A stretch of 64,000 bases of DNA from Talinum fruticosum (lineage: Eukaryota; Streptophyta; Magnoliopsida; Caryophyllales; Talinaceae). The position numbers and the translations under genes were made by a program. Location: positions 2,914,001 through 2,978,000 of the forward strand of contig JAITYX010000017.1 of assembly GCA_021018815.1 (NCBI GenBank), read 5' to 3'. Under the pieces are notes generated by a model that was not told where the DNA came from, ran no database searches, and saw only the letters and a list, made by a program, of their open reading frames with translations. Position 1 is the first letter of the stretch. Every line of letters starts with the position of its first letter. This document shows, piece after piece, positions 29,222-41,991 of this stretch.

Positions 29222-30184
29222 GATTTGGGGGTTGTTGGCAAAATTACAATATCAACATATTCTCATGCTATGAACTTGGTTAGGGGGAGGGAGGGGCAGG
29301 TGGACAGAAGCCTTGTAGGGAATGGTGGTAGTTGGGACTTCAAACTTGAGAGTGAAAGGGGTTTTCTTGTAATTTACTACACTTTTTTCTTTTCTCCTCA
29401 ATACGGTTTTTATGGGGGTTTTTTTGGGCTGAGTTTGACTTTGAATGTCTTTCGGATTTGGGTGCGAGGATAAATGAGGTACATGACAATATAATGGGGA
29501 GAACGTGGAATTAAAGTTAGAGATGCAATATGATCAACTAGTCAAATCTCAATTCTAAGCTTGCACAAGGAAAAAATCTCAACTAATACTCTTGTTATGC
29601 AAAAATCATAAGAGATATTAACGAGATAACTTTCTAACAAAAATAAAACTAAATTTCGTAAGTGATTCCGTGGTTAATGAGCGATTTTTCTGTCGCTAAT
29701 GTTGAAATTTTGTCCTTATATGACGATTTTCTAATACTTATTTGATATAATAGATCCAACGTAAAAGAAATATTATTTTGATCGAGTCATATGAAATACC
29801 ATTGTTGAATCATTCCCACCAAAAATCAATGAAACCAGCTTGATATAAAAAATATATCCTACAATCGAATCAATAACCCTAATAATCTTGCACGTACTTA
29901 GTAAGAGAAATAACTTGTATAAAGACGAGAAACTAGACTTTCATAAGAAGGAGACAAACCCTAATTCTTACAAAAAAAATGAGAAAAACTCAAACTCTCA
30001 CAAGAAATAGAGAAAATTTATTAGAAAGAAAATAATAATCTTTATATCATAATTCGATTGAAGAAATTGAAGAAAAAGAAGCTTGCCACTGGCTGCAGCT
30101 TGTAAGTAGATCAGAAGAGCCTAAATAATGTAAAAAGAGGGGAAAAAATAGGATACATAAAATTAAGGTTTAGAGATGAAGAAG

Positions 30185-30186
<2 letters not shown>

Positions 30187-30252
<66 letters not shown>
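30187..30252. repeat. (TA)n microsatellite, about 33 units
   Basis: An uninterrupted TA dinucleotide array. It produces false Ile-Tyr repeat open frames on both strands. Confidence 0.98.
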
Positions 30253-30254
<2 letters not shown>

Positions 30255-30724
30255 TAGATCTACCTGGGAAAGTATGCCAAAGTCTAGCATATATAACAAT
30301 GGTATATATTATCATATTCCATTATGAATTTTATAGGCACCATATAGTGGATTTTTAGCATTACAAATTTTCGTGGCTCTAATTCATATACGTAATTTAA
30401 AAATTATGAGAAAACAATTATGTTGACATTTTTTAAATTCAAGTATGAAGATCAGTTATTACGAGGTGATTTCCGATGAAATAACTACCAATTTCGATAT
30501 GTTTGATTCTTTCATGAAACATATCATTATGGGAAAATTTATATAATTGTCACACTGAAGAGGGGTTGCTGAAAGTTAATGGGCACCTATTTCGACCATA
30601 ACCAAACAAGTTCAAATATAGTATCCGTGGTATACATTCTCCCTTAATTAGTACTTGAGCGAACATTAACAATTTGCTTTTTTAAATATATATATATATA
30701 AAATTAAAAAAAAACAAAGTATGT

Positions 30725-30850
30725 TTGTAGATCTTTTAGGTTCAGTCTCTCCACCTGCAGAAATGCTAGTAAGGGTAAGACTACCTACATTTAAATATTT
30801 TTATATCCTATGAAAGCGAAACTCAAACTAAAAATCGTTATTGTTGTTGC
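30725..30850 (+). repeat. Au-like SINE
   Basis: Contains a box-B-like ggttcagtctct followed by the diagnostic plant Au-SINE body, ctgcagaaatgctagtaagggtaagactacctacat (30756-30790), and ends in a TTG-rich tail (gttattgttgttgcc). The order and spacing match Au SINEs, non-autonomous pol III-transcribed retroelements mobilised by LINE machinery. Sequence drift suggests an old copy. Confidence 0.7.
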
Positions 30851-31631
30851 CAATAATTCAATTAGAGGTGTGTTATACAAGGAACGTGAAGTCCATGAAA
30901 CACAACTTGTACTAATAATTTATGGTCGATGATGGCTGAAATTACCAGAAATTAACATGCACTTCTCACGTGAATGCCTTTTTATTTTTGAAGTATGAAT
31001 GTTACAAAAGAATGTGACGAGGGGATCATGAATTAACTTGTGCTAATAATGCCTTTTTATGCTTGAAGTACTCCACTAATCTTGCACAATAATTCAACAT
31101 GGGGATCATGAGATTCGAACTGAGGACCTCTACCCTTAAGAATCTAATAACATATAGTTATGCAACACAAGAATGTGACGAGGGTGCAATATAAAATTAT
31201 ATTCAAAGGATAGGTGAGGTTATATACAAAGCACCATATCTACAAAATAAGGTATAAAATGATCCTAAAGATACAAAATTGATTATGTTTTCATATGTAC
31301 CCAATAATAATATTACAAATATTACATTCCTTTTATTTCATAATAATTGGAATTTAATTTACTCATTTATGAGTTAAACTAAACAAGTAATTTAAGAATA
31401 AAAAATTATATTATGAATTATTTTATTCCTGGGGATGATGCAAAAAAGAGTTATCACCAAAAACACCTAAAGCTTCAATATATTTTATTTGTGGGGATCC
31501 TCTTCGTGCCTTCACATGATTGAAGAAAATAAGGCAAGCAAAGAAATTGAGAAATATGAGGGAAGAAATGTGAAAGCATGTAGATAATTCCCAATTCCGC
31601 TCATTCAATTACTAACTTATTTATTTAGGAG

Positions 31632-32619
31632 GTTGATATATAATGTATAACATAGTATTTTTTTTTAATGTTAAAAAATAAATAAAAATTAAAGTAATGC
31701 TTAACAAACTCATTTTTTGATAGCAAAGCCGTCATAATAAATTTAAAATCCTAAAAAATAGAAAAATAATCAGCCATATTAACCTTGTCGAAAAATAGTA
31801 TCAAATATTATAATGATAAATATAGATTACCTGTTTGCCCTGAGGTACTATAACACACTTTTTATTTATTTAATAAGAAAAAGTAAAAATCTCTAAAATT
31901 TTCTCAAAAAGGTTCCTAAAAATAACCAAATTTTAAAAATGGTTTAAAATATTAAATTTTATCCCCCCCGCGTTCATTATAAAACTATCACACCGTTTGA
32001 ACTTTGAATCTCAAGAATTTGAAGGACAAAATAAGTTTTATATAGAGAGATATTTCTACAATAAATCTTTAATTTCATCAACAAAAATTAATCACCCTAA
32101 CAGATAATAATAATAATAATAATGTTGATATATAATGTCCTTAGCACCAGATAAGATAGTATTTTTTTATCTTTTTAATATTAATAAATAAATAAAAATT
32201 AAAGTAATCCGTAACAAACTTATTTTTTGACAGCAAAGTCATCATAATAAATTAAAAATTCTAAAAAACGAGAAAAATAATTAGCCATATTAACCCTATT
32301 GAAAAATAGTATCAAATATTATAATAATAAATATAGATTACTTGTTTGTCCTGAGGTACTATAACATACTTTTTATTTATTTAAGATAAAAAAGTAAAAA
32401 TCTCTAAAATTTTCTCAAAAAAGTTCCTAAAAATAACCAAATTTTAAAAATGGTTTAAAATATTGAATTTTATTTTTCCCCTTTTTTCATTATAAAACTA
32501 TCACACCGTTTGAAATTTGAATCTCAAGAATTTGAAGGATAAAATAAATCTCAAGAATATTGAGAGATATTTCTACAATAAATCTTTAATTTCATCAACA
32601 AAAATTAATCACCTAACAG

Positions 32620-32711
<92 letters not shown>

Positions 32712-32715
32712 TAGA
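31632..32715 (+). repeat. Tandem duplication of a 492-bp unit with (AAT)n at the unit ends
   Basis: Unit 1 starts at gttgatatataatgt (31632) and unit 2 at the same words (32124), 492 bases on. The bodies align throughout: gcaaag-c-tcataataaat, ccatattaacc, cctgaggtactataaca, aactatcacaccgtttgaa and ctacaataaatctttaatttc. Unit 1 ends in 6 AAT repeats (about 32105-32122). Unit 2 ends in about 30 (32621-32710) and is followed by gattgatataatata, which looks like the start of a third unit. The units have diverged by scattered substitutions and small indels, so the duplication is not recent. Confidence 0.85.
32621..32710. repeat. (TAA)n microsatellite, 30 units
   Basis: A perfect TAA/AAT trinucleotide array at the end of unit 2 of the tandem duplication. 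It creates a false poly-Asn open frame. Confidence 0.98.
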
Positions 32716-32867
32716 TTGATATAATATATTAAACAACTTAGGGTTGAGGGTTTGAGGTTAAATGATCTTTAGCCGACTCATCCATGATTATTCAAGGCAC
32801 ATTAGTTGATGATCATGATTAATGAGACAAATCTATTATTTTTAGATTATCTTATTTTGACTACCAA

Positions 32868-35550
32868 TGTAACAACCCGACCTTAAATCACAATTATTTA
32901 TTCTAAATCACATTATTTATTACACTATTTATATAATTGAGCGCGTGCACTTCAATTCGATATCTTATATTTAAATTATTTTTATCTCGTATGTTATGCA
33001 GCTAAGGCGACGAAGTGGCCCTAATAAAAATTTCATAATAAGATTTTTATTCGTGAACATCGTTATTAAGAACAAGATTTAAAAGTAACAATAAAAGAAA
33101 TCAAAATAAGTAAATAAATAAATAAATCAAAATAATAAAATTAGATTTTTACTAAAGAAAAATCCAGAGAAAGAATTCTCTGGATTGTACAGGAAGCTTA
33201 AAAACGCAATTTCGGGCCCTCTTGCTCCCGTGCTCCTTCGTTCCGCCATTCCCCGCCTCCTCTCGCATCACCCCTGCCTCACCACTCCTCTCTGCTGCTG
33301 CTCGCCTCCCGGTCCGGCCACCGGCGCCACCAACGCCGGCCGAAGTCGGCGTTAGGCGCTGTCCGGCAGGCGCGAGCTCGCCTCCCGCGCGGTGGCTCTC
33401 TCTCTCTCTCGCTCCCTCGCGTTCCTCTCGCCTCCCCTGTCGTTGCTCTGCCTCTCCAAGCCCCGGTCACGCCGGTTCCGGCGACCAGGTACCGCTAACG
33501 CCAGACGAAAGCCGGCGCTAGCACCGGCCGAGGCCACCGGCCTCCCCTCTCACGCTATCGCTCTGTCTCCCTCGCGTGCTCTGTCTCCCCCATCTACCTC
33601 CACCTCGCCGCGGGCCACACTGTCGACCACCCACAAGTAGCAACGGCTGCCGGAGCCAGCCCGCCGCCCTGCTCAATGGTCGCCCGGCAGCCGCCACGCA
33701 CCACCACTCCCCGCTCTTGCTCTTGGCTTCCGACTTCGTGAATTTGAAGGTAAAACCTCAAACCCTAAATTACTACGGTTTGTCATTTACTCGGTTGTTG
33801 TAGTTGTGAAATTGAATTATCGGATTTATAGACATGTTTATGTAGTGAATTTAAAGACTAATTTGGGGAAAATTCGAATTGGCGTGAAGAATTTAGGTTT
33901 GGTGTTGTGGCGAATTGAGGGTATGAATGTGAATAAATGTGATTCATTTTGGGAAAATTATGAACTAACGAATGAGATTGAGGAGGTTTTATGAGCGAAT
34001 GGAACAATTTGGTGGAACTATTACATTTTGGAAATAATTGAGCAAACGAAGGAGAAGGTGTGCGTAGAAGTTGAAATTTGATAATGTACAAGTGTACGAG
34101 CATAGAAAATAATTGAGCATTAGGTTTGCCTAATTGCGATTGTGAATGTGAATGTTATTGTGAGAATAAGGTTCATGACCTTAAGTTGGTATATGAATGA
34201 AATTTTGAGCAATTTGGGTAATTATAAGGCCTACCTATGGAAAGGCATCGGTAGATCGAATAATCGCTTAGTCTGTGGGCTTAAATTCGATAAGTAAGAA
34301 ACAAATTAGGAATAAGTGTTTGTTAGGTATATTTATATATATACATATACCATTTTTCAATTCAAAGCCGCTAATAAACTGAATTACACCAAAATCATCG
34401 AGTATCTAAATAGCCTAATCAACTTCTTTAATTAATATAAATTATATTCAATAAACGCAAGTAAAGCTAAGTAATACAAACATAAGTTTAATCGATTTTC
34501 ATACGAATATAAGAAATGAAATACATTGTTAAAGCTTATACAAATTCAAGCATTAAAACTCAAGAAAACATTATTAACTTCAGAAATCCATTTTAAACAG
34601 AACTGAGGCCACTTCAGTTGCCGAATAGCTGGTGACTCAAATTTCGCAAAAGGGGAGAAACAAATATTTTCAATTCGAGTACGTTCATTGCTCGTGCCTT
34701 GCGAAAATTCACATATTTCATCAAATCTCAACATTTCTCATATATACGTATCTAATAATGAATCATTGCAAATCAAGTTTTGCCACCTAATTAAGTGGTC
34801 CCCGCCCAATTATCAATTACCAAGGGCTTAGGCCCGCCAATTATACCCGCGCGGCGTCAACTCGGGTTATCGATCGGCCCGGGGGTGACACCTGTTCAAC
34901 GATCGTATCAATTACCAAGGGGTTCCACTTCCGGATAATAACCGGCAAGCAATTTTACTTATATTCTCTCCCCGATTTCAAACTAAAATGAATTGAAATG
35001 CGCGCGCTCAATCAATATATTCTTCAAAGTTATTTTACAGTGCAGGAATGTTCGTATCGAGTTTCGACTCACTTTTCCAAATATTTTATTGTTTTTGTTT
35101 TAGGAAGAAGCACTCGGCGAACAATCAACCATTCATTAAGTATGACGCAGGCAAACCCTAGCCAGCCTCTTGGCATTCGCAAACCCGAAGGTACATAGAC
35201 GCTCACGAGTGATTTTACCTTCAACCAGGGTTAGGTATGGCCTTGGGAATCGTTGTACATTATCTTGTGGATTAGACAAAAGTCTAAGTTGTATAAATAT
35301 TGCATTGCTAAACCCGTAAACCGTATTTTGGGATGACATAGCTACTTGGGTATTAAGTAGTTACTCCTAACAAGCATTTTTGAAAAAGAACCGTGGATGC
35401 CCAAACCGTATTTCATTTTATTTCAATTATTTAGCCTTGTCCTTTTTTTTAGGACGGCGGTAACGCCTCCGATTATTACCTTCCGCTGCGACATTACGTA
35501 TTAGTCCCTAATGAAGGGATTATTAAGTAATGGTGATTGAGAGCGTTACA
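32868..35550 (+). mobile_element. Solo LTR of a gypsy-type retrotransposon (copy 1), 2683 bp
   Basis: Begins TGTAACAACCCGACC and ends GAGAGCGTTACA, with a perfect 5-bp target duplication ACCAA at 32863-32867 and 35551-35555. There is no internal region, so recombination between two LTRs probably removed it. The LTR has an AT-rich start, a 9-bp hairpin TCCAGAGAA/TTCTCTGGA near 33162-33183, a GC-rich island (33200-33745), a splice-donor-like ttgaaggtaaaac (33744-33756) with a telo-box-like aaaccctaaa, a short TA-rich spot near 34330, and a conserved 3' part with a palindrome-like ccctaatgaaggga. The same LTR occurs twice more in the window. The gypsy assignment comes from the polypurine tract and pol remnant beside copy 3. 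Confidence 0.9.
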
Positions 35551-37704
35551 ACCAAGAAGAAGCACATGAAAGGTTTAGTATTTCTAGGTTATATTTTGAT
35601 AACCATTTCTCCATAATTTTTTCATATGTTTGTATAGAGTTATTTAGTTAGTATGTAGCCAAATTATTATTTTTTTACTAAAAAATGTAGCCGAATTTAT
35701 AATAAGTGGTTATATTTTTGTTATTTTATGTCTTTTGTCAAATTATTATAAAAAAATAGCATAAAGTTTTATATATGATATTGTATTGATAAATTTTTCT
35801 TATATATAAATATTTGATATCAGTCTAATTTTGGTTTGACTTATTGAAATAGTACGGTATGATTAGCCAATATGATATAAAATTTATCCTTTAAAAAGAT
35901 ATTCAAACCTAAATAAACGCCTAGTTAAAAAATATGTGTTGTGTTATTTGTGAACGGGCTAAGCAAATCGAAAATTGGTTAACCGATCCAAAAAACAAGT
36001 GAACCATTTTTTAGGTTTTGTCAGAGTATAAATCTCAGCCAAACTAATTTTTTCTTGAATTGAAAAATATATTAATCTCTTTTTAATTAACTGATGCCGC
36101 CGACCCTCAGGCCAATCTCCACCTTCTCAAAAGAATATTAAAAAAAGGGATGTCTACCAAAATTTTAATACTAATTTCTTTTGACAGCCAAGTTGACACA
36201 TCATTAATAATTAATTAATTGAGGCTGCTACTTAAAAAGTAACAATGAATTAATAAATACAAAATAAGTATAAAAAATTAATTAGTATATTTTTATAATT
36301 AAGGAAAGGAAAGTGAACTTTGTTTCTGAAGTAATTTAATTCTCCTAATAACATTGCATTTATCAAATTTGTTTATCAGACTCGTAAATTACTTTTATAT
36401 TTTGCACCAACAACTAATTTTATGTTTTTAAAAATATAAAGGTCCAGATAAACAGAGAAATTTAATTGAAAACAAATTTCTTTGGTTAATGGGAACGATG
36501 GAGGTATGGACTCTTATTAGAGCAAAATCCTCTGATTAATGAACATAAATGTACATAATCTAAAGTTTAATCCGAGAATATTGGGTCTCAATTGTCTCAA
36601 CTAGTTTTCAGGAGCTATTACTAAAAACTTAGGTTCAAATTTCCCTATTTTCATCCATACGCTTAATTTTTGACCGGAAAAAATTCAGTACAAGAGAATA
36701 AAAAAAAACCCAATCAAGAAAAGAGAAATTGTAATATATAGGCAACATTATGTTAATATTTATGACCCACCTAATTAACCAATATGCTCAAATTATTTTA
36801 GACAAAAAAGATAGGTTACTCTTAAATTCTCATATCTGTCACAAATTTCATATAACAATTAACTATAAAATTGAGACAACAATATTCATACCGTGTACAA
36901 TCATTCTAAATTCACTAACATAAATTTATACGATTCATGACCTAACACAATGTTTAAAATATGACGTGTTATGAGATATAGAGTTACCTTTACATGTATT
37001 TTTTCACAAGAGTTTTCATATATTATTTTATTTCGATGATAATATAGACAGTAACCCTTAAAAAGTAATCGCTTAATTTTCATCCCAAATGCGAAACATA
37101 GGAAGCTTTAACCCTGAATAATTTTTTAAAAAACAAAAATAAATAAATTATAACGGACCGATACGCTTTCATTAATATATATTTATTATTGGCGCATAAA
37201 GGATATATTCATAAATTATCTTAATTATTACAGTTTGAATGAAATAGAAAACAAAGAAAAGATAATCCTGATATTCAAACTTCAGAGTTGAAAAGGTTTA
37301 TTCGATTCATAATTAATATAATGCCTTAGGTACATCGATCTTTGCGATAAGACTAATTGCACGTGTTATTCATGCATTCTTTCTTTACAATGTTTTATTT
37401 ATAATATGGAATATAAAGTAGAAAAAGAAATATTTACATAAATTATTTTAATTATTTTATACAAAGACGCTCCATTATATATAGAATATAAGATAATGAA
37501 TGTATTGATCTACATTTATGAAAACTTATACCATTCAAAATATACTCATTACCATACACGTGTATTTAATATTTAATATGAGACATGTACATGTATATTA
37601 TGCTAGTAGATGCATAAATAATTTAAATTTTTTTTATTATATACAAATACACATCCAAATTATATAAGACAAATTTATCTAATTTTTTAAAATCACGTTG
37701 TAAA

Positions 37705-37900
37705 GCTACATCTATATACTATATAATAGTAATCTTTTCAAAAGTATGACATGGCGGCTCGAGAGTAAATTTAGAAGTTTCGTCCAATAAAAAATGATAA
37801 TTTATTCTTGAAAAAAAAATATTTTCACTTATATATGGACTCTGTTTTACTCCTTGCTAAAATTAAAATAATAATAATAAAAATAAAATAATAACAATAA

Positions 37901-37975
<75 letters not shown>

Positions 37976-38310
37976 CTATACAATATATAATAGTAGTATT
38001 TTTAATCCGGTCAAATATTACGAAGGGGGTGATTGTAGCGAGTTTAGGGCAATGTTAACCATAAAAATTATTTGTTCATTAAATATGAGTTGTTTATATA
38101 AATAATCTATATCTATATCTATATCTATACAATACATAATGCCAATCTTTTCAAAAAGATGAGATAATGGTATGAGAGTTAATTTATCAGCTTTTTCCAA
38201 TAAAAAATAATTTATTATTGAAAAAAATAAGTTTCCACTCATATATGGACTTTTTTTACTCCATGCCAAAATAAGTATTATTATAATAATAATATCTATA
38301 TATATATATA
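37705..38310 (+). repeat. Three direct copies of a Helitron-like start separated by microsatellites
   Basis: The phrase tctatatactatataatagtaat (from about 37711) recurs as tctatacaatatataatagtag (37976) and ctatacaatacataatgccaat (38125). After copies 1 and 3 the same body follows: cttttcaaaa, taaattt-aga/cagctttttccaataaaaaat and atatatggact. TCTATAC-type ends followed by AT-rich, gene-free sequence resemble non-autonomous plant Helitrons. However, no CTRR 3' end with a hairpin was found, so the class is tentative. Confidence 0.4.
37900..37975. repeat. (AAT)n microsatellite
   Basis: An AAT array of about 25 units, lying between two copies of the Helitron-like start. Confidence 0.95.
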
Positions 38311-38656
38311 ATATAATATAATATTTTAGAAAAATTAAACAAAACTAAAAGTAATAAAATAAAAACATAATTTTGATGAGTCACGAAAGTGTTTTCGTTA
38401 TGAGGGGATAACATGTATAAGAATGTTGTTGAAAGTGAAATCATTCAATAAAATCAAATAATCGAGAAAAAGAAACTCACAAGTACAACATCGTCAGCGT
38501 ATTTCAATAATTTCTTAAGTTATGCATTGTATAACATTACTCGCATGCATAAGCACGGGTCCGGACTCAGTATTGAAAAGGATAATGCTCGTATCTACAA
38601 GTATGCAAATAAAAGAATAACAAAAAAACAACTAAAAGAATTAATTTAAGATTAAT

Positions 38657-38770
38657 ACTCCCTCCGTTTCATAATACATGTCCTTATTAATTTACCAATT
38701 TTGTCCTTATTAATTGTTTGTTTCTTTTTGTTTTTCATTAATTTTCTTCATTTCTAATGAAATATTGGGG
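38657..38770 (+). mobile_element. Partial Stowaway-like (Tc1/mariner) MITE end
   Basis: ctccctccgtttcataatac (38657-38676) is the well-known terminal repeat of plant Stowaway/mariner MITEs, here preceded by TA. The matching inverted end (gggacggagggag type) is not found in the following kilobase, so the copy is truncated or the second end has decayed. Confidence 0.6.
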
Positions 38771-41700
38771 TAACTTAGTTTTTTAACACAAATTTTGTTA
38801 TAAATTTTATATTACCTTGATATTCCCTCGTAACCTTATACCTACTCGAACAACCCATGCACTTAAGTTTCGTACTTTATGTTAGATTAGACGTTAGATA
38901 TAAAATTTAGTTAAATTAACCTAAAATTAGAGATACTATTATATCGGATTAGATATCCTTTTTGATGGATCAAAGTGTGACATATATTTTAAACATAGAA
39001 ATTAGCTGAATACATGATAAGTTAAAATAGTCAATATGAGATGTTTACCTAACTTGTTTTGATGCCCACCAAATGTGAATGACCATATCATATATCCATG
39101 CTTATAAACTTGGGTCAATTGAGCCTTGGTGGCAACCATCATTTCTTTGTGTTTTAAATGAAATTATGGTGAAATTATAAAGAGGGTTGGTATAATCAAT
39201 CATAGCTTAATTAGATATTATTATAAGAAAATGGAAAACTACAATGAAAATATTGGGCTATATCACCACCTACCTACCCTCTCCTCCTTATTCCACGACT
39301 TGACCAACCCTCTTTAAAATTCAAACTTCCACTTTCTCCACTTATTGCTATATTAACCCCCATGGGAGGGGAAAAAAAAACCATGGGAGGAAAAATAAAA
39401 AGGCAAAAATAATTTTTTTTTTTTTATAAAAAAACCCAACAAATCTTATAGCCATCATGTTTGGCCTAGCACACGAATTTAGGTGGGGTATAATGGCACA
39501 TCAATTAGTATATTCCTCAAACCATTGAGAGCAAATAATTAAAGGCATATTCTTTTTTCCATTTATGAAGAAAAATATAGATTTTTTTTTCTGTCCATGG
39601 AATAATATCTTTATTCTTAATCATGGATTTGCAAAATTTGAATATATTTGATATTCTTAATCATGTAAAAAAAGATAACTTTTTATACCTTTAATACATT
39701 TTGATTCATACAATTCGACAATTTTTTTAAAATAGAGCATTAAATTTGAGTTTTATAAATAAAAATATTATATTAAAAATTTTGATTTAAACAGTTCGAA
39801 ATTAATTTTGATGTTACCATATATGAGAGAACAGCAAAGATATAATGTCGTTTTCTATTTAACAAAAGGACGAAAAAAAAGAAAAAGAAAACGTGACTTC
39901 AATTAAATCCATTCAATTCAATAGTCGCCATTGGTAGCCAGTAGCCATCATCTATCATATATTCCGCACGACCGACCAGTGGTGGAAAGCTAGTTTCTGT
40001 TTTCAATAAAATCTATTACTTATATATTATAATTTTCCAAAATATTTTCGTCATAATTTCATCAATTTATTTTTGCAAGCCGTTTTTTCTTTCTTGGTTA
40101 CGCCTCTTATATAGCAGAATAAAATTTTCTTTTTAAGTGTAAATAATCATCTTTGATGACGGAATTATACAAAAAATGTTTAAAGTGTAACCGAGTTTAA
40201 CTTCCTTAAATTTTTAATTTTTTATTTCACTTTTTCTTATTCAGATATATTTAGTTAAAGTTAAATTTGATGTAACAGGATAAGTTCAAACAAGCCCCGC
40301 CTTCCACAAATATGCCCAACATAATCATAGCTATAATTAGACATATAATTTTGGATTACTTGGCGGAATTAAGAATTGAATAGAAAATTCTGTTTATAAT
40401 ATTTTAATGTACGAATATTGTAGGCTCTTCAAGCTACATGTGTGGGGCGCTTATTGGGTTTTCTAGGCTTATTGTGGGTTTGATTTTGTAGTAGTATCCA
40501 TTTTTTTTTCCTTTAATATGGTAATATATAAAGAGTAATATAAGTAAAATTTAAATTTAGATTTTTAAACGTATAATTGATTTTCGATCATTATTGATAT
40601 TAAACAAAATGAATTTTTAAAAATGTTTTATGAAATAATAGTTGGTTAAAAATAACAACGTGGTTCATGAGGAGAGAATTTTGATTTGAGAAGGGGATGA
40701 AAAGAGAGATTCCCATTCCCAGCATGGGAAAAGCCGGACACTTGTCCATTTCAAAATGGATCAGATGATAAAGCCCTTTTAATTTTATAGCCCAGATTTT
40801 TTTTTCTCTTTTTGTTTATGTTCACAACTTCATACTTCCTCATGGTTCATCACCTTCGCTCCCCCACAATTTTGTCAATGCTTATTTAATTTGAGTAATT
40901 ATTGTGAATTAATTGCAGCAATTTGCAAGCCAAGACTTTTTGGTTCAGATATCGGAGAATTGTGATGATTTCTAGACTCAAATGAGTAGATGTGATCATA
41001 GAGTCGTGATCTCGTCAATCTGATCGGTGAACGTGAGGACCGAGGTTGCTACTTATATGCCGAGGGTTGGACTTCAGATAGAGTTGGGATTAGATTTGGC
41101 AGAAGTAACCCAAACCACATGACCGGAATTCATACCGATACCACACCGAAACAGCTTAACTTAAATTGACACAAAATGCAAATGAGTCGACCGATACAAA
41201 CTCGACCTGAACTTTTTCAACCTAAGTTACTTTTCTTTGCTAGACAAAGTTATTGGACGAAATATCAATCAACCTAAAGTCAACTTGAACAAAAATCGAG
41301 GTAAATCTTATTGACCCTATTCATAATAGAATCGGATGACCTATTTGTTCGGTCAAAACAGGATAAGGCAAGATCCTAACTTTCTTACCGGATAATTAGT
41401 ATTCATCGAATTTCATAAACTCAAAAGTGGAACATTATTGTATAAGATTTCTGAATCCACAATTGGATGTCGGGCATCTCCAACCACGGCAATGTTGTAC
41501 TGTGAGCTGTTGATTTTGCCTTTCATCTATCTATCTATGTTTCCCAATGGGCTATACTATGAGAACAATTCAAGCATGGGAATTAGTTAATCAGAAAGTT
41601 CAGCGGTGATTAATTTGCTAGAAGTGAAAATAACATGCTCTAAGAGTTGTGAAAATAGTGCTTGATCAAAGCTCCGCTTAACTGCTTGCTTCTGTATTAT

Positions 41701-41991
41701 TTGTGTCATTTCAAGATACCCAAGGCAATGGCAAGAAACCTCGCAATAACGAAAATAAACCAACAGCATAATGATTCATATTGATGTTTTTACAGATTCC
41801 GATATTACTACATTCCAGAAGCAAAACACGAAGAAAGCTAATACTTAAATCCAGTAAGCTAGACAAAATAAGATGTCCAAAAATTGCAAAAGAAAGAGAG
41901 TAGCAAAGGAGATCATGCCTATTATGTGAACATATCTAGAGAGCAGCACAGCACCCGATTGCAAAAGTTGAGAGTAGACCACCGAAGGAGA

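Larger units (their letters stand above)
29222..31640. other. Gene-free AT-rich region
   Basis: Contains a (TA)33 microsatellite and an Au-like SINE (listed separately). Near 31085-31140 the segment gattcgaactgaggacctc resembles the reverse of a SINE box B region. No gene is supported. Confidence 0.5.
35556..41985. other. Long AT-rich region without genes
   Basis: More than 6 kb with no supported gene. It contains an (AAT)n array, Helitron-like repeated starts near 37.7-38.3 kb and a partial Stowaway-type MITE end at 38.66 kb (all listed). Sequence just below 41992 should be the 3' untranslated region of the FBW2-like gene. No RNA genes were recognised. Confidence 0.5.

Noticed and set aside
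30111..30358. Ile-Tyr repeat proteins on both strands
   Set aside because: Translation of a (TA)n microsatellite.
32517..32714. Poly-Asn open frame
   Set aside because: Translation of an (AAT)n microsatellite.
33222..33640. Overlapping Pro/Ser/Arg-rich open frames in the solo LTR
   Set aside because: They arise from the GC-rich LTR island, overlap on both strands, and are not kept in one frame across the three LTR copies, so they are not listed as genes.
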